Shown in pieces: positions 1-7,274 of a stretch of DNA of 45,431 nt (positions are counted from its first letter, which is position 1; every line of letters begins with the position of its first letter). The notes below the pieces were generated by a model that saw nothing but the letters and a program-made list of their open reading frames with translations, had not been told where the DNA came from and did no database searches. The DNA comes from Anaerolineae bacterium UTCFX1 (GTDB lineage Bacteria > Chloroflexota > Anaerolineae > Anaerolineales > Villigracilaceae): NCBI GenBank assembly GCA_002050275.1, contig MWTB01000006.1, forward strand, positions 1-45,431, in the 5' to 3' direction. The position numbers and the translations under genes are program-made.

Positions 1-671
1 TGATCCACGATGCCGCGCCCGCCTTTGCCGAGGACGCCTTCGCCATGCGCGTCATCCACCATAATTAGAATATCGTATTTCTTCGCAACCTCCACCAGAT
101 CAGGCAGTGGGGCGATGTCGCCATCCATACTAAAGACGCCATCGGTGATGATCAACGCGCGGCGATAAGCAGAAGCGTGTTCTTTGATCGCATCCTCCAA
201 CGCGCCCGCGTCGTTGTGTTCATACGCCACGATCTTCGCGCCAGAGAGTCGGCATCCGTCAATGATCGAAGCGTGATTCAAACGGTCTGAAAAGATCACA
301 TCTTCTTTTCCGACTAGCGCCGAGATCGCGCCGAGATTGGCGGTGAAGCCCGATTGAAACGTGATGACATCCTCCGCGCCTTTGAATGTTGCGAGTCGTT
401 TTTCCAGATCAACATGCAGATCGGTTGTGCCAGCGATTGTGCGCACGGCGGCGGGACCCACGCCGAATTTTTTCGTCGCTTCTTTTGCGGCTTCAACCAA
501 CTTCGGATGATTCGCCAACCCCAAATAATTGTTCGAGCAAAAGTTCAACACATCTTTTCCGTCCACGATGAGACGCGCCCCCTGCGCCGAGCCGATCGTG
601 CGGATGCGGTTGTACAAGCCTTGCTCTTTCAATCCGTCAATTTCCTGCGCGAGCCAATCAATTTTTGACAT
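1..671 (-). CDS. kbl: Glycine C-acetyltransferase (2-amino-3-ketobutyrate CoA ligase), partial
   Basis: This is the N-terminal 223 residues of a PLP-dependent alpha-oxoamine synthase; the rest lies off the left edge of the window. The family condenses an acyl-CoA with an amino acid. Kbl makes or cleaves 2-amino-3-ketobutyrate in threonine and glycine metabolism. Visible family features are the N-terminal [15 protein letters not shown] stretch, the [13 protein letters not shown] motif, the [11 protein letters not shown] segment, and the [11 protein letters not shown] motif that contacts the cofactor. The Schiff-base lysine lies beyond the edge. The ATG at 671 has a GGAGA ribosome binding site about 8 bases upstream, and no better start is seen. 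It follows the helicase-associated gene on the same strand, with a 14-bp inverted repeat between. A BioF/KBL-family amino acid synthase of other specificity cannot be excluded, but the N-terminus fits KBL best. Confidence 0.85.
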   Translation of the reverse strand, partial: MSKIDWLAQEIDGLKEQGLYNRIRTIGSAQGARLIVDGKDVLNFCSNNYLGLANHPKLVEAAKEATKKFGVGPAAVRTIAGTTDLHVDLEKRLATFKGAEDVITFQSGFTANLGAISALVGKEDVIFSDRLNHASIIDGCRLSGAKIVAYEHNDAGALEDAIKEHASAYRRALIITDGVFSMDGDIAPLPDLVEVAKKYDILIMVDDAHGEGVLGKGGRGIVD

Positions 672-689
672 AGTGTTCTCCTGTTTTTA

Positions 690-720
690 TCCTTGCGAAG
701 GTTCTGAACCTTCGCAAGGA
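690..720. repeat. 14-bp inverted repeat with 3-base loop
   Basis: Arms at 690-703 and 707-720 are perfectly complementary around CTG and read CCTTGCGAAGGTT on the plus strand. It lies between the stop of the helicase-associated gene and the start of kbl. No T-run follows on the minus strand, so it is not a canonical rho-independent terminator. It resembles the short palindromes found elsewhere in this window. Confidence 0.75.
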
Positions 721-721
721 T

Positions 722-2380
722 CTATTCTTCAATGTCCGCAAACAAACCCAACTCGATCATCGCTTCCATCACTTTTTGGATTGCCCCGCTTTTGACGACA
801 ACCGCCGTTGGACTTAATATCTCGCCGAAAAATTTTCCCGCCTTCGACTTACGCGCTTCTTCCAACACTTCGGGCTGACTCACCCGTAGGATGGTTTGAG
901 TTTCCATTCGAGCTTGCGTGCCATTAGCGTCCCACCGTTTGAGCGCTTTCACCAGCGGCGGCGGGACTTTGTTGTCAGTATGCTTCACGAGCAGTGACAA
1001 CAATTGCTCGGCTTTCAATCCCTGCTCCTTTGCGTGTTTCAACGATTTCGCGGTGATGTGATATTTATATTCATTCCTGGTGGTCGAGTAGCCGCGAAGC
1101 GGCGTATCGAGACCACGTTCATCCCACGCACAGAATCGCGCGATCTGATAACGCACAACGCGCGGCGCATCGCGCGGAATGGAAATCTTTCCGTTTGACG
1201 CGACTCCAATCTTGCCTTTTTCGTCGAAGGTCGAAAGTCGAAAGTCGGACGTTCGACCTTCGACCTTCGACCCGATTCGAAACGCAGTCGCTTCTGCCGT
1301 TCCCTCAGCCACCGCTAAATCCAATCGTCCCAACCAATGAAGTGTATTGATGAAGAATCGAATCAACGCACCATCCACTTCATTCCATGAATCGAATCCG
1401 CGCAGATACTGTCCATCGGAGGCGCGCTTGATGAACCACGAGTCGTAATCGCCTGCGGGACGTTGGTAGTCGGGCTGTGATTGTTTGATGGCTCGGATAA
1501 ATTCTGTCACGCTCCACCATTTGTTCGCGGGAATAGTTTGGATATAACCGAGTATCGCGTTTCGAGTATCGCGCGGAGAGTTTTTCCATTCGCCTTCGCA
1601 GACGATACTTGGCATGAGTTTGAGTTCGTTGAACGTATCGCTTGCGAGCCATGAGTCATGGAGCATCTTCAATGCATCCGTGCGGGAGGCTTCGAGGAAG
1701 GTTTTTACAGGCTCGGCTCGGGTTGTGTTGTTCGAGATGAGATTCGCAGAGATCAGCAATGCCACAAGCCGTGGGGCGGATTGGTAATCCGCCCTACCCA
1801 TGCGCAACGCGGCGAGCAAGGTGGTGGCATCGTCGAGGATGGAATCGTCCGCGAGAATCTCTTTCCCTTTTTCAGCGGGGGATGCTGGGCGACCGAGCGG
1901 CACAGAATTATTAACCGCCAAGCCCGCGAAGTTCGCCAAGTTCTTTTTTGTGCGACTCAATAACAATAATAGATCATCGGGAATATATGCGAACTCCTGC
2001 GAACCTTTGTCGGTGTCAAAGAATGCGCGCGCCAGTATGCCGCGATAGAAAAGAATCTCTGAGGTTGAGGTTGGATTCCGATGCGGATGCTCTCTGTCGC
2101 GTTTGCCTGCGCCCATTTCGCGGATGTCGCCGAATTGACGCGCGAATGTCGCCCACGCGATTCGTCCGTTGGAGGCGATGAGGGCGGCGAGGGCGGAGTC
2201 CGCTTCGGGGGGGAGAGAGGCTAGATGGTCTGCGAGCAGGTTGAAGTCGAGGAGAGAGGCGGATAGTTCATCCCGCGCTGAATCTGAATCCGTAGAATCC
2301 AATTCGAGTCCCCATAGTTCCGCGATGATGCGGAGGTGTCCGATGTCTTGGTGGAGGAGGGAGTGAATTAAGTCGGGCAT
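722..2380 (-). CDS. Helicase-associated (XPB/Ssl2 N-terminal-like) domain protein
   Basis: This is a 552-residue protein with no Walker motifs, so it is not itself a helicase ATPase. The opening (GHLRIIAELWGLEL) and the stretch around residues 70-140 (RIAWATFARQFGDIREMGAGKRDRE, then EILFYRGILARAFFDT and EFAYIPDDLL) match my memory of Chloroflexota proteins annotated with a 'helicase conserved C-terminal/XPB N-terminal' domain. The middle and C-terminal parts are mixed alpha/beta with winged-helix-like segments (WWSVTEFIRAIKQSQPDY). The function is unknown; a nucleic-acid binding role is inferred from the domain name only. Two palindromic repeats sit inside the reading frame (1223-1271 and 1774-1794) and encode low-conservation linkers. 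The start at 2380 has only a weak GGAAAG ribosome site, which lies in one arm of an inverted repeat. It lies between dagK and kbl on the same strand. Confidence 0.6.
   Translation of the reverse strand: MPDLIHSLLHQDIGHLRIIAELWGLELDSTDSDSARDELSASLLDFNLLADHLASLPPEADSALAALIASNGRIAWATFARQFGDIREMGAGKRDREHPHRNPTSTSEILFYRGILARAFFDTDKGSQEFAYIPDDLLLLLSRTKKNLANFAGLAVNNSVPLGRPASPAEKGKEILADDSILDDATTLLAALRMGRADYQSAPRLVALLISANLISNNTTRAEPVKTFLEASRTDALKMLHDSWLASDTFNELKLMPSIVCEGEWKNSPRDTRNAILGYIQTIPANKWWSVTEFIRAIKQSQPDYQRPAGDYDSWFIKRASDGQYLRGFDSWNEVDGALIRFFINTLHWLGRLDLAVAEGTAEATAFRIGSKVEGRTSDFRLSTFDEKGKIGVASNGKISIPRDAPRVVRYQIARFCAWDERGLDTPLRGYSTTRNEYKYHITAKSLKHAKEQGLKAEQLLSLLVKHTDNKVPPPLVKALKRWDANGTQARMETQTILRVSQPEVLEEARKSKAGKFFGEILSPTAVVVKSGAIQKVMEAMIELGLFADIEE
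1223..1271. repeat. Palindromic repeat inside the helicase-associated gene (13-bp arms)
   Basis: Arms at 1223-1235 (GTCGAAGGTCGAA) and 1259-1271 (TTCGACCTTCGAC) are perfect complements. The interval is built of GTCGAAGG/GTCGAAAG units. It is in frame and encodes a polar linker containing VEGRTSDFRLSTFDE, which looks unrelated to the flanking sequence. It is probably a dispersed repeat tolerated within a loop. Confidence 0.7.
1774..1794. repeat. Second palindromic repeat inside the helicase-associated gene
   Basis: A 9-bp perfect stem, GGGCGGATT at 1774-1782 and AATCCGCCC at 1786-1794, surrounds a GGT loop. It encodes GRADYQSAP in the reading frame. The compact palindrome with a short loop resembles a REP-type unit. 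Confidence 0.6.
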
Positions 2381-2385
2381 ATCTA

Positions 2386-2423
2386 CTTTCCACTTTCTAT
2401 ATTCTACGGTAGAAAGTGGAAAG
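2386..2423. repeat. 14-bp inverted repeat upstream of the helicase-associated gene
   Basis: Arms at 2386-2399 and 2410-2423 (CTTTCCACTTTCTA and its complement) flank a 10-base loop. The repeat fills most of the gap between dagK and the next gene. The inner arm carries the only ribosome-site-like stretch (GGAAAG) before the ATG at 2380, so an RNA hairpin here could occlude that site. This consequence is inferred. Confidence 0.7.
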
Positions 2424-2433
2424 CGGGAAACTT

Positions 2434-3351
2434 TCAGCCGCGCACAACTTTGAGCGCGCTAGGAAGGGTTTCAAATGAAACGTTGCGAACGTCGGTGCCA
2501 AGTCCGGCGAAAATCTCGCCGTCGGTGTGAATGTATAACGGACGATCCGCAGAGACCGAGAATTTCTTACATGTCCCCATTTTCACTTCTTTGAAGCGCC
2601 CGTGCGTGCCTTTCATGACCTCCGGCACAATGCGGAACATCATCGCGCGGCTCACGTCGGTGATCATGGCATAGTGGAGGATGCCGTCGTCAACTTTCGC
2701 TTCGGGGGCGATGAGGAAGCCGCCGCCTTCGCGCGGACCATTGCACAGCACAAGATAGATAACTTTCTGCTCCCAACTTTCCGAATCGGTCTGAATTTTC
2801 ATGGTAATGGGGTTGTGATCAACGACGATGGCTTGTATAACGGAAACCAAATACATTAGGAAGCCGCGCAATAAAGGCAGGCGATGCGAACGGATCGTGA
2901 CCATAGCGCCGAAACCAACGCCAAGCGTATTATCAAAATATACTTTCCGCCCATTGCCGTCCGTCATCAAGGCAAGGTCAATCGCAGAGGCTTCGCCACT
3001 AAGCGCGTGGCGCAAGGCTTGATCCGACTGTTTGACTATACCGATGCCATGCGCAAAGTCGTTGCCCGAGCCGACCGGCACAACGCCCAGGATCGGACGC
3101 TTCCCTTCCGGCGCTTGCATAATGCCGTTTACAACTTCGTGAACTGTCCCATCGCCTCCCATGGCAATCACTCGTTCGTATCCTTCCTCGCTCGCTTCGC
3201 GCGCCAATTCAATAGCGTGACCCGGATAGACCGTGCCGCTCCATGTGACGTTGCCGCGCTGCTCGGTGATCGAGCGCAGATCGCGCGCAACGCGCCAAGC
3301 GTTGCCCATATCTGCCATAGGATTGAGAATGATCTTTGTTTTTTGGGGCAT
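2434..3351 (-). CDS. dagK: Diacylglycerol/lipid kinase, DagK/YegS/BmrU family
   Basis: This 305-residue protein has the full length typical of the DAGK catalytic family. The N-terminal domain begins KIILNPMADMGNA and holds the nucleotide-binding GGDGTVHEV motif at residues 65-73 and the VPVGSGNDFAHG motif at about 92-102. These two motifs define the family, whose members phosphorylate diacylglycerol or related lipids with ATP at the inner membrane face. The C-terminal half has the expected beta-sandwich features (REGGGFLIAPEAKVDDG). The ATG at 3351 is supported by a GGAGG site 7 bases upstream. A role in recycling diacylglycerol to phosphatidate is the likely one, but the actual lipid substrate cannot be read from sequence. 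It is followed by a 14-bp inverted repeat and the helicase-associated gene. Confidence 0.9.
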   Translation of the reverse strand: MPQKTKIILNPMADMGNAWRVARDLRSITEQRGNVTWSGTVYPGHAIELAREASEEGYERVIAMGGDGTVHEVVNGIMQAPEGKRPILGVVPVGSGNDFAHGIGIVKQSDQALRHALSGEASAIDLALMTDGNGRKVYFDNTLGVGFGAMVTIRSHRLPLLRGFLMYLVSVIQAIVVDHNPITMKIQTDSESWEQKVIYLVLCNGPREGGGFLIAPEAKVDDGILHYAMITDVSRAMMFRIVPEVMKGTHGRFKEVKMGTCKKFSVSADRPLYIHTDGEIFAGLGTDVRNVSFETLPSALKVVRG

Positions 3352-3501
3352 GGAAGTTCCTCCGTGAAATGATGTGTTGTTTCAGATAAAGATACTTCGC
3401 TTGCAACAGCCGCCCTGCGCGTTGTCCCAGCATTCTCGTAGGAAGGCTTTTATTATTATAGATTATAACCCGCTTTAGCCGTCTACGTTCCTGTTACCCG
3501 C

Positions 3502-3657
3502 TTAGAGAGTGTTTCTTAAGTCCGAATCATTACTCTTTTGGTACACGGATTTCGCGAAAAACACGGAAAAGGAAAATTTCTTAAATGGTTTTTCCGTGAA
3601 AATCAGTGAAATCCGTGGCGTCCGCGTTCAAAAAAGAAGTCAAGAAACAGTCTCTTA
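3502..3657. repeat. MITE-like palindromic element
   Basis: This is a ~156-base AT-rich element with imperfect terminal inverted repeats: TTAGAGAGTGTTTCTTAAG at 3502-3520 and, in reverse, TTAAGAGACTGTTTCTTG ending at 3657. Inner arms also pair: CACGGATTT (3544-3552) with AAATCCGTG (3609-3617), and CACGGAAAA (3562-3570) with TTTTCCGTG (3590-3598). There is no open reading frame. The whole can fold into one long hairpin. Its right end supplies the stop codon of the GAF-GGDEF gene (3655-3657). No target-site duplication could be confirmed. Confidence 0.6.
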
Positions 3658-4863
3658 ATCAGATATAGCGGCGATTTGGAACGTGCCCTGGCAATGCTCT
3701 TTTGCATAATAGAGAGCCGTATCAGCCGCTCGCAAAAGATCCGATCCTACTTTCCCATGGATAGGATACAATGCGATTCCGCCGGAGATCCCCAACTCTA
3801 ATTTTCTTCCGTTCGGCAATTTATACTTAATGGCGTCAACAATCTCAGACACTTTCTTCGCGACAGTCTTTGCCGTAGAAATGTCGGATCGCGTAAGAAT
3901 CAGCGTCAACTCATCTCCGCCGTATCGCGCAAGAAAATCCGTCTGACGTGTATGACGCGCGATACGATTAAAAACAATTTGTAAAACTCGATCGCCCACG
4001 AGATGCCCATATGCATCGTTAATAGATTTGAACCCGTCGAGATCCATCATGATAACGGCAAAGGAATAACTCTTCTGGCGCGCGGATAAAATCTCCGCTT
4101 CCAAACGCGCATCCAGCGCGCGGCGATTTGGCAGACCCGTCAGCATATCGCTATGCGCCTGCCGACTAATTAACTGGTGCAGGCTGGCATTTGAGATCGC
4201 TACCGCCGCCTGATCCGACAGCAATTTTAGCAAGCGCAGCTCAGCGGGAGAAAAGCCGCCGGTGATCTGACGCGATAGATTCATTACTCCTACGACCGTA
4301 TCTCCAAACTTTAGCGGGATGCCAATAATTGAGCCGCTCCAGTAGGGCGGAGCGGCAGCATAAAGCGGATGTTCGCGCATGTTCTCGACAACGACGATCT
4401 CACCGCGCCGAGCGACCGTATACGTCAACCCGTTCGAGCGCGGGAACGCCCAAGGCGCGTTGCGCATCCCGTCCAAGTCAAACGCCACGCCGAAGGAGAG
4501 ACGTCTATTCTTATAGAGAAAAATATTGACGTCATTCGCCTTGTAGATTAAACGCATAACCTCCGCCACGACCGCATCCAACACGGCGGATAACTCGAGG
4601 CTGGAAGTTAGATTCAGACTCAACCTCTTCAACGCTTCAAGTTCCTCAGTTTGTTGTTTTAGCAGAGAAAGCAGGGGGCGATTCTCAATTAATTGATCCA
4701 CCAACTCCACCGGCGAATTTTCGCTCTCAGGCGCAAACTGTCCTTGCGCCGACAATAGAACGTCCAGCAACGGCAACATCGCTTCAGCCTCAAGCGAAGC
4801 TGCCCCTCGCTCAATTAAGAGCTTACGGACCTCGTTCGATAGAACGCTTAGGTCTCGGCTCAT
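3655..4863 (-). CDS. GAF-domain diguanylate cyclase
   Basis: This 402-residue cytoplasmic protein has a helical N-terminus (1-88), a GAF sensor domain (about 90-230) and a GGDEF domain (about 236-398). The GGDEF domain makes cyclic di-GMP from two GTP. The active-site motif reads GGDEL at residues 315-319, with leucine for the usual phenylalanine. An intact RxxD product-inhibition site (RQTD, 306-309) lies five residues before it. The metal-binding MMDLDGFKSIND segment at 272-283 and the following YGHLVGD are conserved, so activity is likely. There is no membrane segment, so the GAF domain probably senses a soluble or redox signal. No clear ribosome site precedes the ATG at 4863. The stop codon falls in the terminal repeat of the adjacent palindromic element, so the original C-terminus may have been altered by a few residues. 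Confidence 0.88.
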   Translation of the reverse strand: MSRDLSVLSNEVRKLLIERGAASLEAEAMLPLLDVLLSAQGQFAPESENSPVELVDQLIENRPLLSLLKQQTEELEALKRLSLNLTSSLELSAVLDAVVAEVMRLIYKANDVNIFLYKNRRLSFGVAFDLDGMRNAPWAFPRSNGLTYTVARRGEIVVVENMREHPLYAAAPPYWSGSIIGIPLKFGDTVVGVMNLSRQITGGFSPAELRLLKLLSDQAAVAISNASLHQLISRQAHSDMLTGLPNRRALDARLEAEILSARQKSYSFAVIMMDLDGFKSINDAYGHLVGDRVLQIVFNRIARHTRQTDFLARYGGDELTLILTRSDISTAKTVAKKVSEIVDAIKYKLPNGRKLELGISGGIALYPIHGKVGSDLLRAADTALYYAKEHCQGTFQIAAISD

Positions 4864-5029
4864 ACATCACGCATAGTTATAAGTAGAATCGCACCGCTCA
4901 TAGAAACTGCGCAGGTCGCCTCCCCCGATATTATATAACCATATCGTTGGAACGTTAAATTACATACTCGTTACAGCCTTTTCAAAATTGATATGCTACA
5001 ATGGAAGCAGCTTTATTTATGGAGAAAAC

Positions 5030-5815
5030 GTGTCTTTCTCGCTTACATCTATCCCCGCCACCCCGCTACGCCCACGCCGCCGTGCGCTCATCCTCGGCGC
5101 ATCCAGTGGGCTCGGCGCCGAACTCGCCCGAACGCTTTCCACCGATGGATATTCATTAGCGCTGATCGCGCGCAACAAGGAAAAGTTAGAGGCGCTCTGT
5201 CGGGAGATCAATACAAACGGCGGAGATGCTCATCCCTACGCGCATAATGTAACAACGTACGCTGAGATTCCCCCGCTGCTTCTCAAGATCGTCGCAGAGC
5301 TAGGCGGCTTGGATGCCGTCCTTTACGTTGCCAGCGTAAACCTCCCACCCGGCGGAATGGATAAGTACAATTTTGAAAATGATCGTCAAATGATCGAAGT
5401 GAATTTAATCGGCGCGATGGCATGGCTGACGCCCATCGCTGAAATGTTCCAATCCGCAAAATCAGGACAGATCGTCGGCATCTCGTCGGTCGCAGGCGAC
5501 CGCGGACGAGTTGGAAATCCGGCCTACAACGCATCTAAAGCTGGGTTAACAACTTATCTGGAAGCGTTACGAAACAGGCTCACTCACCACGGCGTGAACG
5601 TATTGACGGTGAAACCCGGCTTCATGAAAACAGAAATGCTCAAAGCCGCGTCAGGACCGACGCCGTTTGCCGTCGAGCCGTCTTTTGCCGCGCAGCATAT
5701 TATCCGCGCGATGAAGAAGCGTAAACAGACCATTTACATCGCCCCAATTTGGCGTTGGATCATGCTCGTCATTCAACATACGCCTTCGTTTATCTTCAGA
5801 AAACTCTCTTTTTAG
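5030..5815 (+). CDS. Short-chain dehydrogenase, DprE2-like (2-keto-decaprenylphosphoryl-arabinose reductase family)
   Basis: This 261-residue Rossmann-fold oxidoreductase is counted from the GTG at 5030, which has a GGAG site 5 bases upstream; an in-frame TTG at 4988 would add 14 residues with no ribosome site. It has the cofactor motif GASSGLG (23-29), a catalytic serine in GISSVAG and the YNASK catalytic pair. The C-terminal third (KPGFMKTEM, then a tail ending TPSFIFRKLSF) closely resembles what I recall of mycobacterial DprE2, which ends in HIPRSIFRKLPI. DprE2 is the NADH-dependent second half of the epimerase that converts polyprenyl-phospho-ribose to the arabinose form. The next gene downstream resembles DprE1, which supports this reading. 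A generic SDR of other substrate remains possible. Confidence 0.75.
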   Translation: MSFSLTSIPATPLRPRRRALILGASSGLGAELARTLSTDGYSLALIARNKEKLEALCREINTNGGDAHPYAHNVTTYAEIPPLLLKIVAELGGLDAVLYVASVNLPPGGMDKYNFENDRQMIEVNLIGAMAWLTPIAEMFQSAKSGQIVGISSVAGDRGRVGNPAYNASKAGLTTYLEALRNRLTHHGVNVLTVKPGFMKTEMLKAASGPTPFAVEPSFAAQHIIRAMKKRKQTIYIAPIWRWIMLVIQHTPSFIFRKLSF

Positions 5816-5854
5816 CGGGAGCAGAAAGACGCCGCTCCTACAACGCTTATCGTT

Positions 5855-7258
5855 ATGTTCTCTCCTTTTCATACATTCACAACATTTGAGAATTTCGGTC
5901 ACTCGCTTCAAGCGTCTTCCTATCGCATCGCTATTCAACGCCCAGACGATCTCCATCGCGCATTTCAAGTTGCAAAAAAACTTGGTTTAAAAGTCGTCGC
6001 TCGCGGAACCGGCTTAAGTTATAACGACGCTTCACTCAATGGCGGCGGCTTCACGCTGGATTTACGAGGAATGAACCAGATCACTGCATGGGACCCCGCT
6101 TCAGGCGTCGTACAATGCGAAGCCGGCGTTACACTTGAACAGTTGTGGCAGCAAATCGAACCCGATGGCTGGTGGCTTCCGGTCGTCTCAGGCACGATGA
6201 AAACTACACTAGGCGGATGTCTCGCGACAAATATTCACGGCAAAAATAACTTTCAAGCCGGCGTGATCGGCGAACATGTAATAGAATTTACTGCGATGCT
6301 GCCGACTGGCGCGCTGGTGACTTGCACACCCAAAAAGAACGCCAATTTGTTCTACGCGCTAATTGGCGGCTTCGGCATGCTCGGAGTTTTCACATCCGTC
6401 ACATTGCAAACGAAACGCATCTATTCGGGGCTGCTCGTCGTGGAAGCGCGCCCGGTGCGCAACTTGCGCGAACATCTCGCCGACCTGCTGGAGAACGCGC
6501 CAAATTACGACTACATCGTCGGCTGGCTGGATACCTTCCCCGGTGGACAGAACCTCGGGCGCGGACAAATTCATGCGGCGCGGAATTTGGCTGAAGGCGA
6601 AGACTCACGCGCGCAAGAGACGCTACAGCTAGCCTATCAACGTTTACCCGACCGCCTGCTCGGCGTTATGCCAAAATCGTTATTGCATTATTTTATGCAG
6701 CCTTTTGTAAACAACTCCGGGGGGCGAGCGGTAAATTTTGCGAAATATATATCTTCCTTGCGGCGACATACGTTTAAACAATCTCATGCCGCTTTTCATT
6801 TCTTGTTAGATTACGTTCCCGCTTGGGAACGCTCATTCGGACGCGGCGGATTGATCCAATACCAGTCGTTTCTACCGCAAAAGACAGCGGAAGACGCCTG
6901 GCGCGAAATGCTCCAATATTCGCAGCGACAAAGCTTGCCCTCCTACCTCGGCGTGACGAAACGCCACCGTCCCGATAAATTCTTATTAACGCACAGCGTG
7001 GACGGCTTTTCGCTCGCGCTCGACTTCAAAGTGACCGATGCAAAGCGAGCCAAGTTAGCGCACATGCTGCAAGAGTTCGACCGCATCGTCCTCAATGCGG
7101 GCGGACGTTTCTATTTCGCAAAAAACAGCGAAACCAACGCCGAATTAACGCGCGCGTTCCTAGGCGCTGAAACGATCGCAAAATTCAAGAGACTTAAAAA
7201 ACGTTGCGATCCCAATGGAATACTAGAATCGGATCTCTATCGCAGGGTTTTTTCATAG
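5855..7258 (+). CDS. FAD-linked oxidase, DprE1-like (decaprenylphosphoryl-ribose 2'-oxidase family)
   Basis: This is a 467-residue VAO/PCMH-type flavoprotein. The FAD-binding half carries RGTGLSYNDASLNGGG (50-65), a PVVSGT loop (109-114) and NIHGKNN (126-132), equivalent to the IHGKNHH segment of mycobacterial DprE1. The C-terminal half has FAKNSET around residue 423, matching the segment that holds the essential DprE1 lysine 418, and a terminal KKRCDPNGILESDLYRR. At the position of DprE1 cysteine 387 (in NICVDF) this protein has alanine 388 (SLALDF). DprE1 oxidises the 2'-OH of polyprenyl-phospho-ribose, and the product is reduced by DprE2; the gene just upstream is DprE2-like. The two are 39 bases apart and lipB follows 16 bases later, so all three are probably one transcript. 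An aldono-lactone oxidase is the main alternative. No ribosome site is obvious at the ATG. Confidence 0.75.
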   Translation: MFSPFHTFTTFENFGHSLQASSYRIAIQRPDDLHRAFQVAKKLGLKVVARGTGLSYNDASLNGGGFTLDLRGMNQITAWDPASGVVQCEAGVTLEQLWQQIEPDGWWLPVVSGTMKTTLGGCLATNIHGKNNFQAGVIGEHVIEFTAMLPTGALVTCTPKKNANLFYALIGGFGMLGVFTSVTLQTKRIYSGLLVVEARPVRNLREHLADLLENAPNYDYIVGWLDTFPGGQNLGRGQIHAARNLAEGEDSRAQETLQLAYQRLPDRLLGVMPKSLLHYFMQPFVNNSGGRAVNFAKYISSLRRHTFKQSHAAFHFLLDYVPAWERSFGRGGLIQYQSFLPQKTAEDAWREMLQYSQRQSLPSYLGVTKRHRPDKFLLTHSVDGFSLALDFKVTDAKRAKLAHMLQEFDRIVLNAGGRFYFAKNSETNAELTRAFLGAETIAKFKRLKKRCDPNGILESDLYRRVFS

Positions 7259-7274
7259 AGACAAGCGCAATCAA

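Noticed and set aside
4971..5002. Promoter for the DprE2-like gene (TTACAG and TACAAT)
   Set aside because: The spacing between the two hexamers is 20 bases, too long for a standard sigma-70 promoter. TACAAT alone is weak evidence.
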